This document shows, in pieces, positions 33,344-42,955 of a DNA stretch of 64,000 nucleotides. The translations under genes and the position numbers were made by a program. Numbering within the stretch: position 1 is the stretch's first letter; each line of letters starts with the position of its first letter. The notes beneath the pieces were generated by a model that made no database searches, was not told where the DNA came from, and worked only from the letters and a program-made list of their open reading frames with translations. Source of the DNA: JABCYV01 sp963696025 (GTDB lineage: Bacteria > Acidobacteriota > Terriglobia > Terriglobales > Acidobacteriaceae); assembly GCA_963696025.1 (NCBI GenBank), contig CAVOII010000010.1, positions 434,001 to 498,000 of the forward strand. The letters run 5' to 3'.

Positions 33344-35206
33344 CTAGGTGCGAGTTACCGCTTCCTTTAAGGAGTCTGACCGGGATTCGGCCAACGGAAG
33401 ACGAAGGCGAAATGTAGTGCCCTCGCCCTGCACGGACTGGAAATCCACCGATCCGTAATGCCATTGCAGAATCTGGAAAGTTTGGGCCAGTCCGATGCCG
33501 GAGCCAGCTTTCTTGGTGGTGAAGTACAGCTCGAAAACTTTCTCTTGAAGTTCGTGAGGAATGCCGCTTCCCTGGTCCCGAATTTCGGTGATCACAACCT
33601 CGTCCTCCCGCCGAGCCGAAACCACCAGCGGTCCTCCCTGTGGCATGGCTTGCACGCCATTAAGGACCACATTCAGGATCGCCTGCTTCATCAAGTCAGC
33701 GTCAACTTTCACCGATAGCGGTTCGTGGGGGAGTTCGCAAGTCAAGGTGACACCATGCTGCTCCGCATCGGGTGTGGCCAGGGAAGCAACATCCTCCAAC
33801 AACCGGCGCAGGTCGATCTCCTCCAGACGGAGATCGCGCGGCCGAGTGAAATCGACCAGGATCTGAACCACGCGATCCAAACGATAGATCTCGCTACCGA
33901 TGATATCCATGTGCCGGCGGGTGTCAGGATCGATCTGCTGCAGCTTGTTTTGCAGCAACTGCAGGTGCAGGACGATGGCGTTGATGGGATTTTTTACTTC
34001 GTGGGCGACCCCGCGAGTGAGCCGGCCGCTGGCGGAAAGCCGGCGCGACATCTCGATTTCATCCTCGATGCGCCGCACCGACTCGGCATCGCGCATGGTG
34101 AGCAGGGCGCCGATTTGCGCACCCTTTTCCTGGATAAAGTCGAGCGAGATTTGCACCCGCTTTCCACTGGGCGACTCTACCTCGCGCTGCAGAATTCCGC
34201 CCCGGCGTTGAAAGGCCTCCAGCACAACGACACCCAGCGGCGAATCAGGAGAGAAAATGTCCTTGACCGTGCGACCCAGCAATTCCCGTCGGGGACGGCC
34301 AACAAAGCGTTCTACGGAAGCGCTCACCAGCACGACATGCGCGTCCCGGGTGAATAGCATCAGACCGTCCTGCAGGTTGCCCATGATCTGATCTACGTTG
34401 TCCTTCAGGGCGGAAAAAATCTCTTTGGCGTCACGCATCTGGCGGCCGAGATGAGCGATTTTGAGCGTGACCAAGCCGTATTCATCTTGCCCGGCGTCCT
34501 CGGAAACGGTGTCGGGGTCTCCCCCGGTTACGCTATCCAGGCTGCGGCTGAGGAGCTCGAGAGGCCCCAAGGCGAGGCGCGAGAGTCCCGCCGCCAAAAA
34601 CATTGAAAGCAAAATGGCGAGGGCAGACAGGGTAGCGGCGCGGCGCAAGTGCGGCGTGAGCTCGTTTTTCAGAAAGACAGTGGAAACACCGACGTGGACT
34701 ATGCCGAAGGGCGCGCCATCCAATGCGAGTGGGAGCCGGACGTCATAGACGGTGGGTGGGTTGTACAACAGACGAAACTGTGTACGCAAGTCGGCGTTTT
34801 TTACCAACTGGAAATCGGGTCGATTGGGAATGCGCTTACCTACCAAGTCCGGATTAGTGTGGAGGATCGCAGTGCCGTCGGCATCCACGATGGCCGCGTC
34901 ATAAATCATCGGCCACGTACTCACCACCGACTGCAGAGCATCGTTCAAATTGCGATCGGTGCTGAGGTAATAAGCGATCGCCCGCCGCACCGCTTTTGGG
35001 TCAGCGGTATTGACCTTGGTGCTGCTCAAGTCCGGGGCCGCATTTGCCGCCAGGTAAGCAAGATTGGAAGTCAACTGAGAGGCAGATTCGCTAGCCGTCG
35101 TGACTCGCTGGCGCAGCAACTCCGAAATATAGATATAAGAGAACGCCGACACGAGCGCCACCACCATCAAAGTGATGGCGAGCACGAGTTTGGTTCTTCG
35201 GCGCAT
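33344..35206 (-). CDS. NtrB-type sensor histidine kinase
   Basis: 620 residues. Two transmembrane helices (about 7-27 and 190-212) flank a periplasmic sensor region. Next come a HAMP domain (about 213-265), a PAS domain (about 285-385, with LMLFTRDAHVVLVSASVERF), a HisKA dimerisation domain with the phospho-acceptor His in GVAHEVKNPINAIVLHL, and a HATPase domain (QAILNVVLNGVQAMP, EIRDQGSGIPHE, GSGIGLA). It autophosphorylates and should pass phosphate to the regulator encoded just upstream (90 bases between genes). The signal is unknown. The kinase core resembles the NtrB/ZraS/AtoS group that partners with sigma-54 regulators. Confidence 0.92.
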   Translation of the reverse strand: MRRRTKLVLAITLMVVALVSAFSYIYISELLRQRVTTASESASQLTSNLAYLAANAAPDLSSTKVNTADPKAVRRAIAYYLSTDRNLNDALQSVVSTWPMIYDAAIVDADGTAILHTNPDLVGKRIPNRPDFQLVKNADLRTQFRLLYNPPTVYDVRLPLALDGAPFGIVHVGVSTVFLKNELTPHLRRAATLSALAILLSMFLAAGLSRLALGPLELLSRSLDSVTGGDPDTVSEDAGQDEYGLVTLKIAHLGRQMRDAKEIFSALKDNVDQIMGNLQDGLMLFTRDAHVVLVSASVERFVGRPRRELLGRTVKDIFSPDSPLGVVVLEAFQRRGGILQREVESPSGKRVQISLDFIQEKGAQIGALLTMRDAESVRRIEDEIEMSRRLSASGRLTRGVAHEVKNPINAIVLHLQLLQNKLQQIDPDTRRHMDIIGSEIYRLDRVVQILVDFTRPRDLRLEEIDLRRLLEDVASLATPDAEQHGVTLTCELPHEPLSVKVDADLMKQAILNVVLNGVQAMPQGGPLVVSARREDEVVITEIRDQGSGIPHELQEKVFELYFTTKKAGSGIGLAQTFQILQWHYGSVDFQSVQGEGTTFRLRLPLAESRSDSLKEAVTRT

Positions 35207-35296
35207 GGCCCGATGTTATTGAGGTTTTGCCCGCGGCTGGGACGCCGAAATCGGACTGACCGGCAATCCGCACCACCGATCGAAACCGAATCCAGC

Positions 35297-36694
35297 TCAT
35301 CCTTCCCTGGCCGATGCCGCTTCGGCCGCCGCACTGCCGTACTCCTTGAGTTTATTATGCAGGGTTTTCAGACTGATGCCCAGAATCTCGGCCGCCCGGG
35401 TTTTATTGTTGCTGGTGGCCTCAAGGGTTTTCAGAATCAGAAGTTTCTCTGCCTCTCCCACGGTAGTGCCCACTCCCAGACGTATGGCGTCCGGATCATC
35501 GACGGGAGGGCGGACCGTCGACAGCCCAAACCCTGGCGGCAAATGTTTGGTTTCGACCACCGCGCCGTCGCAGACGATCACGGCCCTTTCCAAAGTATTG
35601 CGCAACTCGCGCACGTTGCCGGGCCAGGAGTAGTTGCGAAATAGATTGAGCACAGCCTCGCTCACCGCCGCAACTTTTCGTCCGTGCTTGGCGCTCATTT
35701 CGCTGAGCAGAGTCTGCACCAGGTCGGGAACATCTTCTTTGTGCTCCCGTAGTGGTGGCATGTGGATGTTAAATACGTTGAGGCGGTAGTAAAGGTCGTT
35801 GCGTAGCTCGCCCCGGGCCACGGCATCTTCCGGTACCTTGTTTGTTGCGGCTAGCACGCGAACGTCCACCGTGGTCTCCACTTTGCTTCCCAACCGCCGC
35901 AGCTTGCGGTCTTCGAGAACGCGTAAAAGCTTGGCCTGAGTGGCGACCGGCATCTCGCCAATTTCATCCAGCAGCAACGTTCCGCCTTCCGCCAGTTCAA
36001 AGCAGCCGGTACGCCGCTCCAGTGCCCCCGTGAAGGCGCCCTTTTCGTGACCGAAGATTTCGCTCTCGATCAAAGTTTCCGGAATGGCAGCGCAGTTGAT
36101 GGGAACGAAAGGTTTGCCCCTGCGAGGGCTGAGTTCGTGGACGGTACGCGCCACTAGTTCTTTGCCGGTGCCGCTAGCCCCGGTGATTAACACGGATGCG
36201 GTGCTGGGGGCGACCATTTCAATCAGGCGGAAAATCTCCTGCATTTTCTTGGATGGACCGACAAGGCTGCCGAGAGAGCCTGCATCGCGAAGCTTCCGAC
36301 GCGTGACCTCGAGTTCGACGCGCGTGCCCAGCAAGGTTGAAGCATTCTGCAGGATGCTACGCAGTCGGGCTGTGTCAATCGGTTTGGTAATGTAATCGTA
36401 GGCGCCCATGCGCATCGCTTGCACCGCGGTATCAATTGTGCCCTGAGCGGTGACCACGACGACGGCCCTGGTCTGGTCATCGGTCGCCAACTTTTCGAGA
36501 AGTTCCAGACCTCCCATATGCGGCATTTTCATGTCAGTGACGATGATCGAAGGAGACCAACTAGTTACTTTCTCTAATCCCTCCGCGCCATCTTTTGCGG
36601 TTTCGGCGCGGTAGCCCCATGCGGACACTAGCTCAGCCAGACCTGTCCGCTCATTCTCTTCGTCTTCGACGATCAGTACTTTTTCCTGGCTCAT
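35297..36694 (-). CDS. sigma-54-dependent response regulator (NtrC family)
   Basis: 465 residues. The receiver domain has DEE near residue 11 and phospho-acceptor Asp 54 (IIVTDMKMPHMGG). The central AAA+ domain has Walker A GASGTGKE, the sigma-54 contact loop GAFTGA (HEKGAFTGALERRTG) and GGTLLLDEIGEMP as Walker B. The C-terminal Fis-type helix-turn-helix reads NKTRAAEILGISLKTLHNKL. It activates sigma-54 promoters when phosphorylated by the adjacent kinase. Targets are unknown. It could control pilus genes as PilR does elsewhere, but no sigma-54 site was found upstream of pilM. Confidence 0.95.
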   Translation of the reverse strand: MSQEKVLIVEDEENERTGLAELVSAWGYRAETAKDGAEGLEKVTSWSPSIIVTDMKMPHMGGLELLEKLATDDQTRAVVVVTAQGTIDTAVQAMRMGAYDYITKPIDTARLRSILQNASTLLGTRVELEVTRRKLRDAGSLGSLVGPSKKMQEIFRLIEMVAPSTASVLITGASGTGKELVARTVHELSPRRGKPFVPINCAAIPETLIESEIFGHEKGAFTGALERRTGCFELAEGGTLLLDEIGEMPVATQAKLLRVLEDRKLRRLGSKVETTVDVRVLAATNKVPEDAVARGELRNDLYYRLNVFNIHMPPLREHKEDVPDLVQTLLSEMSAKHGRKVAAVSEAVLNLFRNYSWPGNVRELRNTLERAVIVCDGAVVETKHLPPGFGLSTVRPPVDDPDAIRLGVGTTVGEAEKLLILKTLEATSNNKTRAAEILGISLKTLHNKLKEYGSAAAEAASAREG

Positions 36695-37064
36695 AGGTTT
36701 CAGGCAGCCCTGCAGTCATTATTAAGGCGCAAGTCATTCCCTGCAAGCCTAACAAGCCTGTTACGGTTTTGACGCGCAGAGCCGCATGGGGCGTTAGTGA
36801 AGGTATCAATGTGAGATTCCAGGCGTATTAGCGTCGTTCAATTCGGCGTAGTTTCATGTTCTCTGTTCGTCCTAGTTGACTCTGCAGGAACCCTGCGAAT
36901 AATATGCCGGGTGCCAACCGTTGGGTTAAAGTTTGTTGTTCTAAGGCTCGTTGGTTCGGTGGCCTACATCTCGAGAGTGTCCACGCGGGAAACAGGTCTA
37001 CGTCATTGCGATGTTAACGTCGCGTGTGAAAACCAGGTTGAGCCGCCAGTTTCCGGAGGATTGC
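36695..37064. other. divergent intergenic region before the OmpA-like gene
   Basis: 370 bases between the regulator gene (minus) and the OmpA-like gene (plus). No gene, strong repeat or clear sigma-54 box is seen. GGAGGA at about 37054 is the ribosome binding site of the next gene. Confidence 0.4.
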
Positions 37065-38678
37065 ATGTCACGTAGCGAGAAAAGCAGTTGGCGTGTGCTC
37101 TGTTTGTGTTCATCCATGATGATGGCTGCGCTGCTGTTGTCAGTGGCCGCGCTGGCGCAGGAAATCACGCCTAAAGCAGATGTCTTTGTGGGCTATCAAT
37201 GGCTAGATCCGCGTGGAAGTGTCCCAGTCGCGGGCACCAATCCTCTTCAGTTCCAAAACGTAGGGTCGATGCCGCGGGGCGCGGGCTTTGCCTTCGCTTA
37301 CAACTTTACCAGGAACCTTGCTCTCGAAGGGGACGCAGGCGTGAACTTCAGCAAAGTGGTCCACAACATCGAGACATTGTCCGCCGGCCCCCGCTTGACC
37401 TGGAGGGGCGAGGGCATCAATTACTTTGCCCACACACTTCTGGGCTGGAACCGTCTGAACGATCCCTTCAGTGGTCCTCACAATAGGATCGGAGCCATTC
37501 TCGGAGGCGGAATCGATATTCCCGTGAACCGCAGCATCGGCATCCGCCTATTCGAAGCTGACTACCAATGGGTTCCTGAGAACTTCTCTAACGTGGTTCC
37601 TCCCAGCCAACCTGACCAGAGGCGTCCAAACTGGGGCGGGATTCGCCTACGGACCGGCATTCTCTTTTATGTCGGCGGGGCGCCCGAGGTTCCTCCAAGC
37701 GCCAGCTGCTCAGTGCAACCTAGCGAAGTTATGGTTGGAGAAGCGATCACCGCGACGGCAACCGGCAGCAACTTCAATCCCAAGCACGATCTGACCTATA
37801 CTTGGAGCAGTAGCGGCGGAAAGGTCACGAGCAAGGACAACACCGCCAACATCGATACGAATGGTCTAGCTGGCGGCAGTTACACGGTGACCGCACATAT
37901 CGCCGATCCGAAGATGAAAAAAGGCGGAGAGGCCAGCTGCACGGCAAATTTCACCGTGAAGGAACCGCCAAAGAATCCACCCACGATGTCGTGCTCTGCC
38001 AGTCCGGCTTCAGTCCAGGCGGGCACGTCTTCCACCCTGACCTGCACCTGCACCAGTCCTGACGGCGTGCCAGTCACGGTCAGCGGTTGGACCGCCACGG
38101 GGGGCAGCGTCTCCGGTAGCGGAGGAACGGCCACCCTGGACACGACTGGAGCTTCCGCCGGCCCGATCACGGTGAGCGCGACTTGTACCGACTCTCGCGG
38201 TTTGACGACTTCGGCTTCGAGCCAGGTGAACGTGGAGGTTCCGCCTCCACCCCCGCCGCAGGCCAGCAAGCTGAGCCAGTGCGACTTCCCCAACGCGAGA
38301 AAGCCTTGGCGTGTCGACAACACCTGCAAAGCCATTCTCGACGACGTCGCGAAGAACTTGCAGCAAAACGCTGACAATAAACTTGTTATCGTCGGCAACG
38401 CGGAGCCGTCCGAGAAGCGCAAGAATCTGGCGGCGGAACGCGCTGTTAATTCCAAAGCTTATCTGAGCGGCGGGGAGTCCAAACTGGGAATCGACCCCAG
38501 CCGTATCGAGGTACGAACGGGCAGCGCGGGGACGAAAACCGCTGAGTACTGGGTGGTTCCGGCAGGCGCTACGTTCTCGGGCGAGGGTACGCAACCAGTG
38601 AACGAAGCGGTGGTGAAGGCGATCCCCGATCACCCAGCGGCGCCCAAGAGAAAGGCGGGCAAACCCAAAGCCCAATAG
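37065..38678 (+). CDS. OmpA-like outer-membrane protein with Ig-like domains
   Basis: 537 residues from ATG 37065, which has GGAGGA upstream and opens a signal peptide ending in LAQ. Residues about 30-210 look like an eight-stranded barrel (DVFVGYQWLDPRG, AFAYNFTRNLALEGDAGVNF, GGGIDIPVNRSIGIRLFEADY). Two Ig-like or PKD-like segments follow (about 215-390), each starting near a SC(S)-rich strand. After a PPPPPPQ linker comes an OmpA-type C-terminal domain (LVIVGNAEPSEKRKNLAAERA), which binds peptidoglycan in this family. It likely tethers the outer membrane to the wall. The tail is Lys/Ala-rich. A terminator follows. Confidence 0.82.
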   Translation: MSRSEKSSWRVLCLCSSMMMAALLLSVAALAQEITPKADVFVGYQWLDPRGSVPVAGTNPLQFQNVGSMPRGAGFAFAYNFTRNLALEGDAGVNFSKVVHNIETLSAGPRLTWRGEGINYFAHTLLGWNRLNDPFSGPHNRIGAILGGGIDIPVNRSIGIRLFEADYQWVPENFSNVVPPSQPDQRRPNWGGIRLRTGILFYVGGAPEVPPSASCSVQPSEVMVGEAITATATGSNFNPKHDLTYTWSSSGGKVTSKDNTANIDTNGLAGGSYTVTAHIADPKMKKGGEASCTANFTVKEPPKNPPTMSCSASPASVQAGTSSTLTCTCTSPDGVPVTVSGWTATGGSVSGSGGTATLDTTGASAGPITVSATCTDSRGLTTSASSQVNVEVPPPPPPQASKLSQCDFPNARKPWRVDNTCKAILDDVAKNLQQNADNKLVIVGNAEPSEKRKNLAAERAVNSKAYLSGGESKLGIDPSRIEVRTGSAGTKTAEYWVVPAGATFSGEGTQPVNEAVVKAIPDHPAAPKRKAGKPKAQ

Positions 38679-38705
38679 CGCAACCAAGGCAACCACTAAC
38701 GATAA

Positions 38706-38741
38706 GGCCGGTCGAGCGGAAAACTCGACCGGTCCGTTTGT
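38706..38741 (+). terminator. terminator after the OmpA-like gene
   Basis: Perfect 9-bp stem CCGGTCGAG / CTCGACCGG with loop CGGAAAA, followed by TCCGTTTGT. The T-tract is short. Confidence 0.7.
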
Positions 38742-38827
38742 CTCCCTCCCTTACGTAACTTGATCGCAATGGGTTACGCTGTCACTCTGGCCCGGTTACG
38801 CAGATTTTTGCCGGGAGCAATACACCT

Positions 38828-40843
38828 ATGAATTCGTCGCCAATTCGGACTACCTCTCGTAAGTATCTGATTACAGTGATCGTTGGACTGTTCTTCACCA
38901 CCACCCTGTGGGCTGCGCAGTGGGCAGTTCTGGGGCCGGATGGAGGGGACGTCCGCAGCCTGAGTTACGATCCGCGAAATCCTGACCACATCTTTCTCGG
39001 CACCAGCACGGGAAGCATTTTTTCCTCTGAGGACGGTGGGCACAACTGGTCGCGCTTCGCGCATCTGGGAAGCGGCGACGATTACGTTTTGGACCACATC
39101 GCCATCGATCCGCAGAACCCCAAACACATTTTTGTCTCCGCCTGGAGCGTGGAGAACCAGCAGGCTGGCGACCTGTTCCGATCCCGCGATGGCGGCAAGA
39201 ACTGGGACGCACTTCCCGCCATGCATGGAAAATCCATTCGTGCCATGGTGATGTCGGCTTCTGATTCCAATGTATTGGTCGCAGGCGCGCTGGATGGCGT
39301 ATTCCGCAGTCTGGATGGCGGCGATAGATGGGAACGAATTTCTGCCTCAAACGCTGAAATCAAGAACATCGAATCGGCTGCTGTTGATCCCAAAAATCCC
39401 AACGTGGTCTACGCAGGAACTTGGCATCTGGCCTGGAAAACGGCCGATGGCGGCGCTACCTGGCACCACATCAACAAAGGTATGATCGATGATTCGGATG
39501 TGTTCTCGATCATCGTCGATGCCACGAATTCTTCGGTAGTATTCGCCAGCGCCTGTTCGGGAATTTATAAGAGCGATAGCGCCGGTGATCTGTTCCAAAA
39601 ACTTCAGGGAATTCCATTTTCAGCGCGGCGCACTCGTGTCCTGAAGCAGGATCCGGTCAATCCTGCTACGGTCTATGCCGGCACCACGGAAGGGCTGTGG
39701 AAGACCATGGATGCGGGCAAGACCTGGAAACGAGTTAGCAATCCTGAAGTCGTGGTCAACGACGTATTGGTTGATCCGCGTAACTCGAGCCGGGTGCTGT
39801 TAGCAACCGATCGCAGCGGCGTGCTGGCCAGTGACGACGGCGCGCAGACATTCCTGGCCTCAAACCACGGTTATACGCACCGCTACGTTACCGCAATCTT
39901 GGCGGAGGAGAATGATCCTAATAGCATGCTGGTCGGAGTGGTGAACGACCGTGAGTTCGGCGGAGTTTTTTTCACCCATGACGGGGGCCAACATTGGCAA
40001 CAGAAGAGCTCTGGCCTGGGTGGCCGCGATGTTTTCGCGCTTAAGCAAACCAGCAATGGCGCGCTGATTGCCGGCACCAACCGCGGCATCTTTATGCTCG
40101 ATCACAATGCCTCGGAGTGGCGTCCGATCAACGCCATTATCAACGAAAAGGTCTCGGTCAGCACGGTTAAGAAGGGCGCCCGGAAAACTTCAGTGGCCAC
40201 GAAGACCGCAGTCCGCTCGGTGCTGGACGCGAAAGTAAACGAGATTGAAATCACGCCGAAACGCTGGCTGGCTGCCACCTCGATGGGTTTGTTCACCAGT
40301 ACGAATCAGGGCAAGAGCTGGAGCGGTGGCCCGGTGGCGGGCAAGAGTGAATTTGTCTCAGTGCAGGCGAAGGGCGGCCTGGTGGTTGCCGCAACTCGCA
40401 CCAACGTGCTTTTCTCTTTAGATGATGGAGTAGCCTGGCAGCAGGCCGGATTGTCTTCCTACATCACTAGTCTCTACGGCCTGGCGATAGCGCCCGATGG
40501 AGAGATACTGGTCGCATCCCGTGAAGGCGCCTTCCGCAGTTCGGACTCCGGAGCTACCTGGGAGCACATGGTGAATGGGCTGCCGGATAAGAACATCAGC
40601 TCCATCACCTACGACTCGACGGGCAAGCGCCTGCTGGCTACTAGTACGGCCACGGGTGTGGTCTTCGCCAGTCAGGATGGCGGCCGGAGCTGGCACCGCG
40701 GGCCGGATTCGGGATACCCGCTGCGTCGCATTAGTGTGGTGCATGGACGCTTTGTGGCGGCAACCCCGTTTGACGGAGTAGTCGTTCAGCCAGAAAACGA
40801 ACCGCGGAGTGCGGCGGCGGACATGGGTGGCTCGTCAAACTAA
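38828..40843 (+). CDS. secreted Asp-box (BNR/sortilin-like) beta-propeller protein
   Basis: 671 residues. A signal or anchor sequence (about 16-33) precedes a long propeller with many Asp boxes of the form S-x-D-G-G-x-x-W: SSEDGGHNW, SRDGGKNW, SLDGGDRW, KTADGGATW, HDGGQHW and SSDSGATW. YDPRNPDHIFLGT and similar strands alternate with them. Such proteins are extracellular and often bind glycans or act as glycoside hydrolases (sortilin/VPS10 or xyloglucanase relatives). Here no catalytic acid pair can be assigned. One less regular stretch (about 440-480) separates two propellers. Confidence 0.75.
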   Translation: MNSSPIRTTSRKYLITVIVGLFFTTTLWAAQWAVLGPDGGDVRSLSYDPRNPDHIFLGTSTGSIFSSEDGGHNWSRFAHLGSGDDYVLDHIAIDPQNPKHIFVSAWSVENQQAGDLFRSRDGGKNWDALPAMHGKSIRAMVMSASDSNVLVAGALDGVFRSLDGGDRWERISASNAEIKNIESAAVDPKNPNVVYAGTWHLAWKTADGGATWHHINKGMIDDSDVFSIIVDATNSSVVFASACSGIYKSDSAGDLFQKLQGIPFSARRTRVLKQDPVNPATVYAGTTEGLWKTMDAGKTWKRVSNPEVVVNDVLVDPRNSSRVLLATDRSGVLASDDGAQTFLASNHGYTHRYVTAILAEENDPNSMLVGVVNDREFGGVFFTHDGGQHWQQKSSGLGGRDVFALKQTSNGALIAGTNRGIFMLDHNASEWRPINAIINEKVSVSTVKKGARKTSVATKTAVRSVLDAKVNEIEITPKRWLAATSMGLFTSTNQGKSWSGGPVAGKSEFVSVQAKGGLVVAATRTNVLFSLDDGVAWQQAGLSSYITSLYGLAIAPDGEILVASREGAFRSSDSGATWEHMVNGLPDKNISSITYDSTGKRLLATSTATGVVFASQDGGRSWHRGPDSGYPLRRISVVHGRFVAATPFDGVVVQPENEPRSAAADMGGSSN

Positions 40844-40892
40844 CTGATCGCCTGTCTTAGATAGATTGGGTTTAGACCGTTTGACAAATCAT

Positions 40893-40929
40893 CGGAGGAG
40901 CGCACAAGCCGGCTCCTCCGTTTTATTTT
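40893..40929 (+). terminator. terminator after the Asp-box gene
   Basis: CGGAGGAGC and GCTCCTCCG form a 9-bp stem with loop GCACAAGCCG, followed by TTTTATTTT. It lies about 50 bases after the stop. Confidence 0.88.
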
Positions 40930-41272
40930 GCTCAATTAAGGCCGATTCGACACTACAGAGGGCCCCGATAGTAACGCGCGACGGCTGCCTAAGACCACGC
41001 TCAGCTCCCGCCCCTCCACAAGACGGTGTCCTCCGAGTGTTCTTCCATCACAGCCATATGTGACGTGTGCCCTTAGCACTCACAGGCTGAATGCCTACAC
41101 TTCCCGAATGGGGAGAACCCACCAGAGGCCCGTGTGGCGCTGGTTCCCGATTCGGGAGGGGATTCCGACCTTTGACACGCTGTCCAACGCTAACTTCTTG
41201 TTTCTCCGGCGGCGCTTTTGGCGGTTGTTGTTTGATTCGGCGGTGTCTTTGGCAAGAAAGGGTTCATAAATC
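40930..41272. other. intergenic region without supported gene
   Basis: The overlapping open frames here lack ribosome binding sites and recognisable protein features. No repeat family found elsewhere in the window is present. Confidence 0.4.
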
Positions 41273-41674
41273 ATGAGTACCGTAGCACAATTTCGAGCTG
41301 AGGGTGACGCAGCTACGGACGACAGATTGGCCGCCGCTATGGAAGCCTGCCCGGCGAGCTTGGCCGTCGTTGAACGCGGCGAAGGCGGCCGTGTGGTCCA
41401 CGCTAATCCGGCCTTTGCCCAGCTCTTTGGATATTCGCACGGCTCTTAGGTCCGCGGTCGAAGCTGGGCGGAGTTTGTTGCGATGGGCTGTCCCGACGCC
41501 GCAACTCCAAGCGATATCAATCTAAACTCGCCCGCCGCAGGGTTCAGTGGCACGCGCCGCGACGGTAGTCGTATTCCTGTGCAAGACTTTGCGCACCATG
41601 CGAGAAATCTCGCCAAAAATCCTTCGGTGACCGCCCGTTCTCCCACTACAATAGGCGGGCATAGAATCAGATGA
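41273..41674 (+). pseudogene. PAS-domain gene interrupted by an in-frame UAG
   Basis: From ATG 41273, 58 codons encode the first half of a PAS domain (LAAAMEACPASLAVVERGEG, VVHANPAFAQLFGYSHGS). A UAG at 41447-41449 follows, and the same frame then continues with VRGRSWAEFVAMGCPDAA, GFSGTRRDGSRIPVQDF and ends at UGA 41672. The second half matches the rest of a PAS domain, so one substitution accounts for the break. Nothing follows that could be a kinase or cyclase output domain, so the gene is also 3'-truncated relative to usual PAS sensor proteins. A glycosyltransferase starts 38 bases later. Confidence 0.65.
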
Positions 41675-41711
41675 TCCGTGTGCCAGGTTCAGCGAGAGAC
41701 GGGAGAGCTGA

Positions 41712-42830
41712 GTGCACGTTCTAGTGACTGCCGATACGCTAGGTGGGGTCTGGACTTACGCTCGCGAACTTGTCACTGGGTTGGTGAGCCGCGGCGTCCG
41801 CGTCACCTTGGTTAGCCTCGGTGAGATTCCTCTACCCGATCAAACCTCCTGGATGGACAACCTGCACGGTCTGGAATACCGTCCCACCGGGTTTCGTTTG
41901 GACTGGATGCAGGAAGGCGAACTGGACCTGGAATCTTCATCCGCCTATCTCACAGCACTGGTAAGAGAGTTGAAGCCCGACCTGTTGCACCTGAACCAGT
42001 TGTGCTATGGCAACCTTCCCGTCGAGATTCCGCGAGTCGTCGTGGCCCATGGCGACATGATTAGTTGGTGGACAGCGATTCATGGAAACGAACCGAAACA
42101 GACCCGTTGGTTGAACTGGTACAGGGAAGCAGTCATTCGTGGCCTGGAGCAGGCCAGCGCAGTAGTCGCGCCTACAGTCTGGATGTTGGATACGGTCCGA
42201 GCATGCTATACGCGTCCTCGCCGTGATGCCGTGATTTACAATGGCCGCAACCCAATCTTCTTTAATCCGTATGTGAGCAAGGATGATTCCGTCCTGGCGG
42301 TGGGTCGGCTGTGGGACGCCGGCAAGCAGGTTTCTTTACTGACCCAGCATCAGCACCCGCTTCCGGTCTGCATTGTCGGATCAGATGCGCCGGTAACAGC
42401 TCCCAAGATACCCATTCGTGCCGATGTCAAAGTCGCCGTCGATCGGATCTCGGTGGCGTTAAAGGGCCCGCAAACCGAGGCGCAGTTGCGTACTCTCTAC
42501 AGCCGCGCATCGATTTTCGCGGCCACCTCACGCTATGAGCCCTTTGGCATGACGGCGTTGGAAGCCGCGTTTTCCCGCTGCGCCATCGTCGCCAACGACA
42601 TCGCTTCACATCGCGAACTTTGGGGCGATGCCGCTCTATACTTCCACGCCAACGACGCCAACAGCTTGGCCGCCGTGATCCAGCGACTGAGCGATGAGCG
42701 GGATTTGTGCCGCGGCTATGCGAATCGAGCCTATCAGCGGGCGCGCGAATGCTTTACTGCCAAGCGCATGATCGATGAATATCTGGATCTTTACCAGAGC
42801 CTGCTTGGAGCTGAATCCTTGGCAGCGTGA
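41712..42830 (+). CDS. glycosyltransferase, GT4 family
   Basis: 372 residues from GTG 41712 with GGGAG upstream. N-terminal GT-B domain: VTADTLGGVWTYARELVTGL, a typical glycine-rich acceptor loop. C-terminal domain: VLAVGRLWDAGKQVSLL and RYEPFGMTALEAAFSRCAIV, the E-x7-E donor-binding motif of GT4. It transfers a sugar from an NDP-sugar in the cytoplasm. The acceptor is unknown. The following gene is a membrane mannosyltransferase-like protein, so both may act on a surface polysaccharide. Confidence 0.85.
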   Translation: MHVLVTADTLGGVWTYARELVTGLVSRGVRVTLVSLGEIPLPDQTSWMDNLHGLEYRPTGFRLDWMQEGELDLESSSAYLTALVRELKPDLLHLNQLCYGNLPVEIPRVVVAHGDMISWWTAIHGNEPKQTRWLNWYREAVIRGLEQASAVVAPTVWMLDTVRACYTRPRRDAVIYNGRNPIFFNPYVSKDDSVLAVGRLWDAGKQVSLLTQHQHPLPVCIVGSDAPVTAPKIPIRADVKVAVDRISVALKGPQTEAQLRTLYSRASIFAATSRYEPFGMTALEAAFSRCAIVANDIASHRELWGDAALYFHANDANSLAAVIQRLSDERDLCRGYANRAYQRARECFTAKRMIDEYLDLYQSLLGAESLAA

Positions 42831-42955
42831 AGAAAGATTCTAGCTCCTGGTGGCAAGCTCCTCACCCTTCCGGAAGTAAGAAACACACTGTGTGTCACAA
42901 TCGGTCGATGTCCTCCGACTGTGGTGCTGTTTATCCCAGCTGAAGAGAGGCTGTA

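Noticed and set aside
35297..37064. Assigning the NtrC-type regulator as PilR of the pilus operon
   Set aside because: It is over 20 kb from the pil genes and no sigma-54 promoter was found upstream of pilM.
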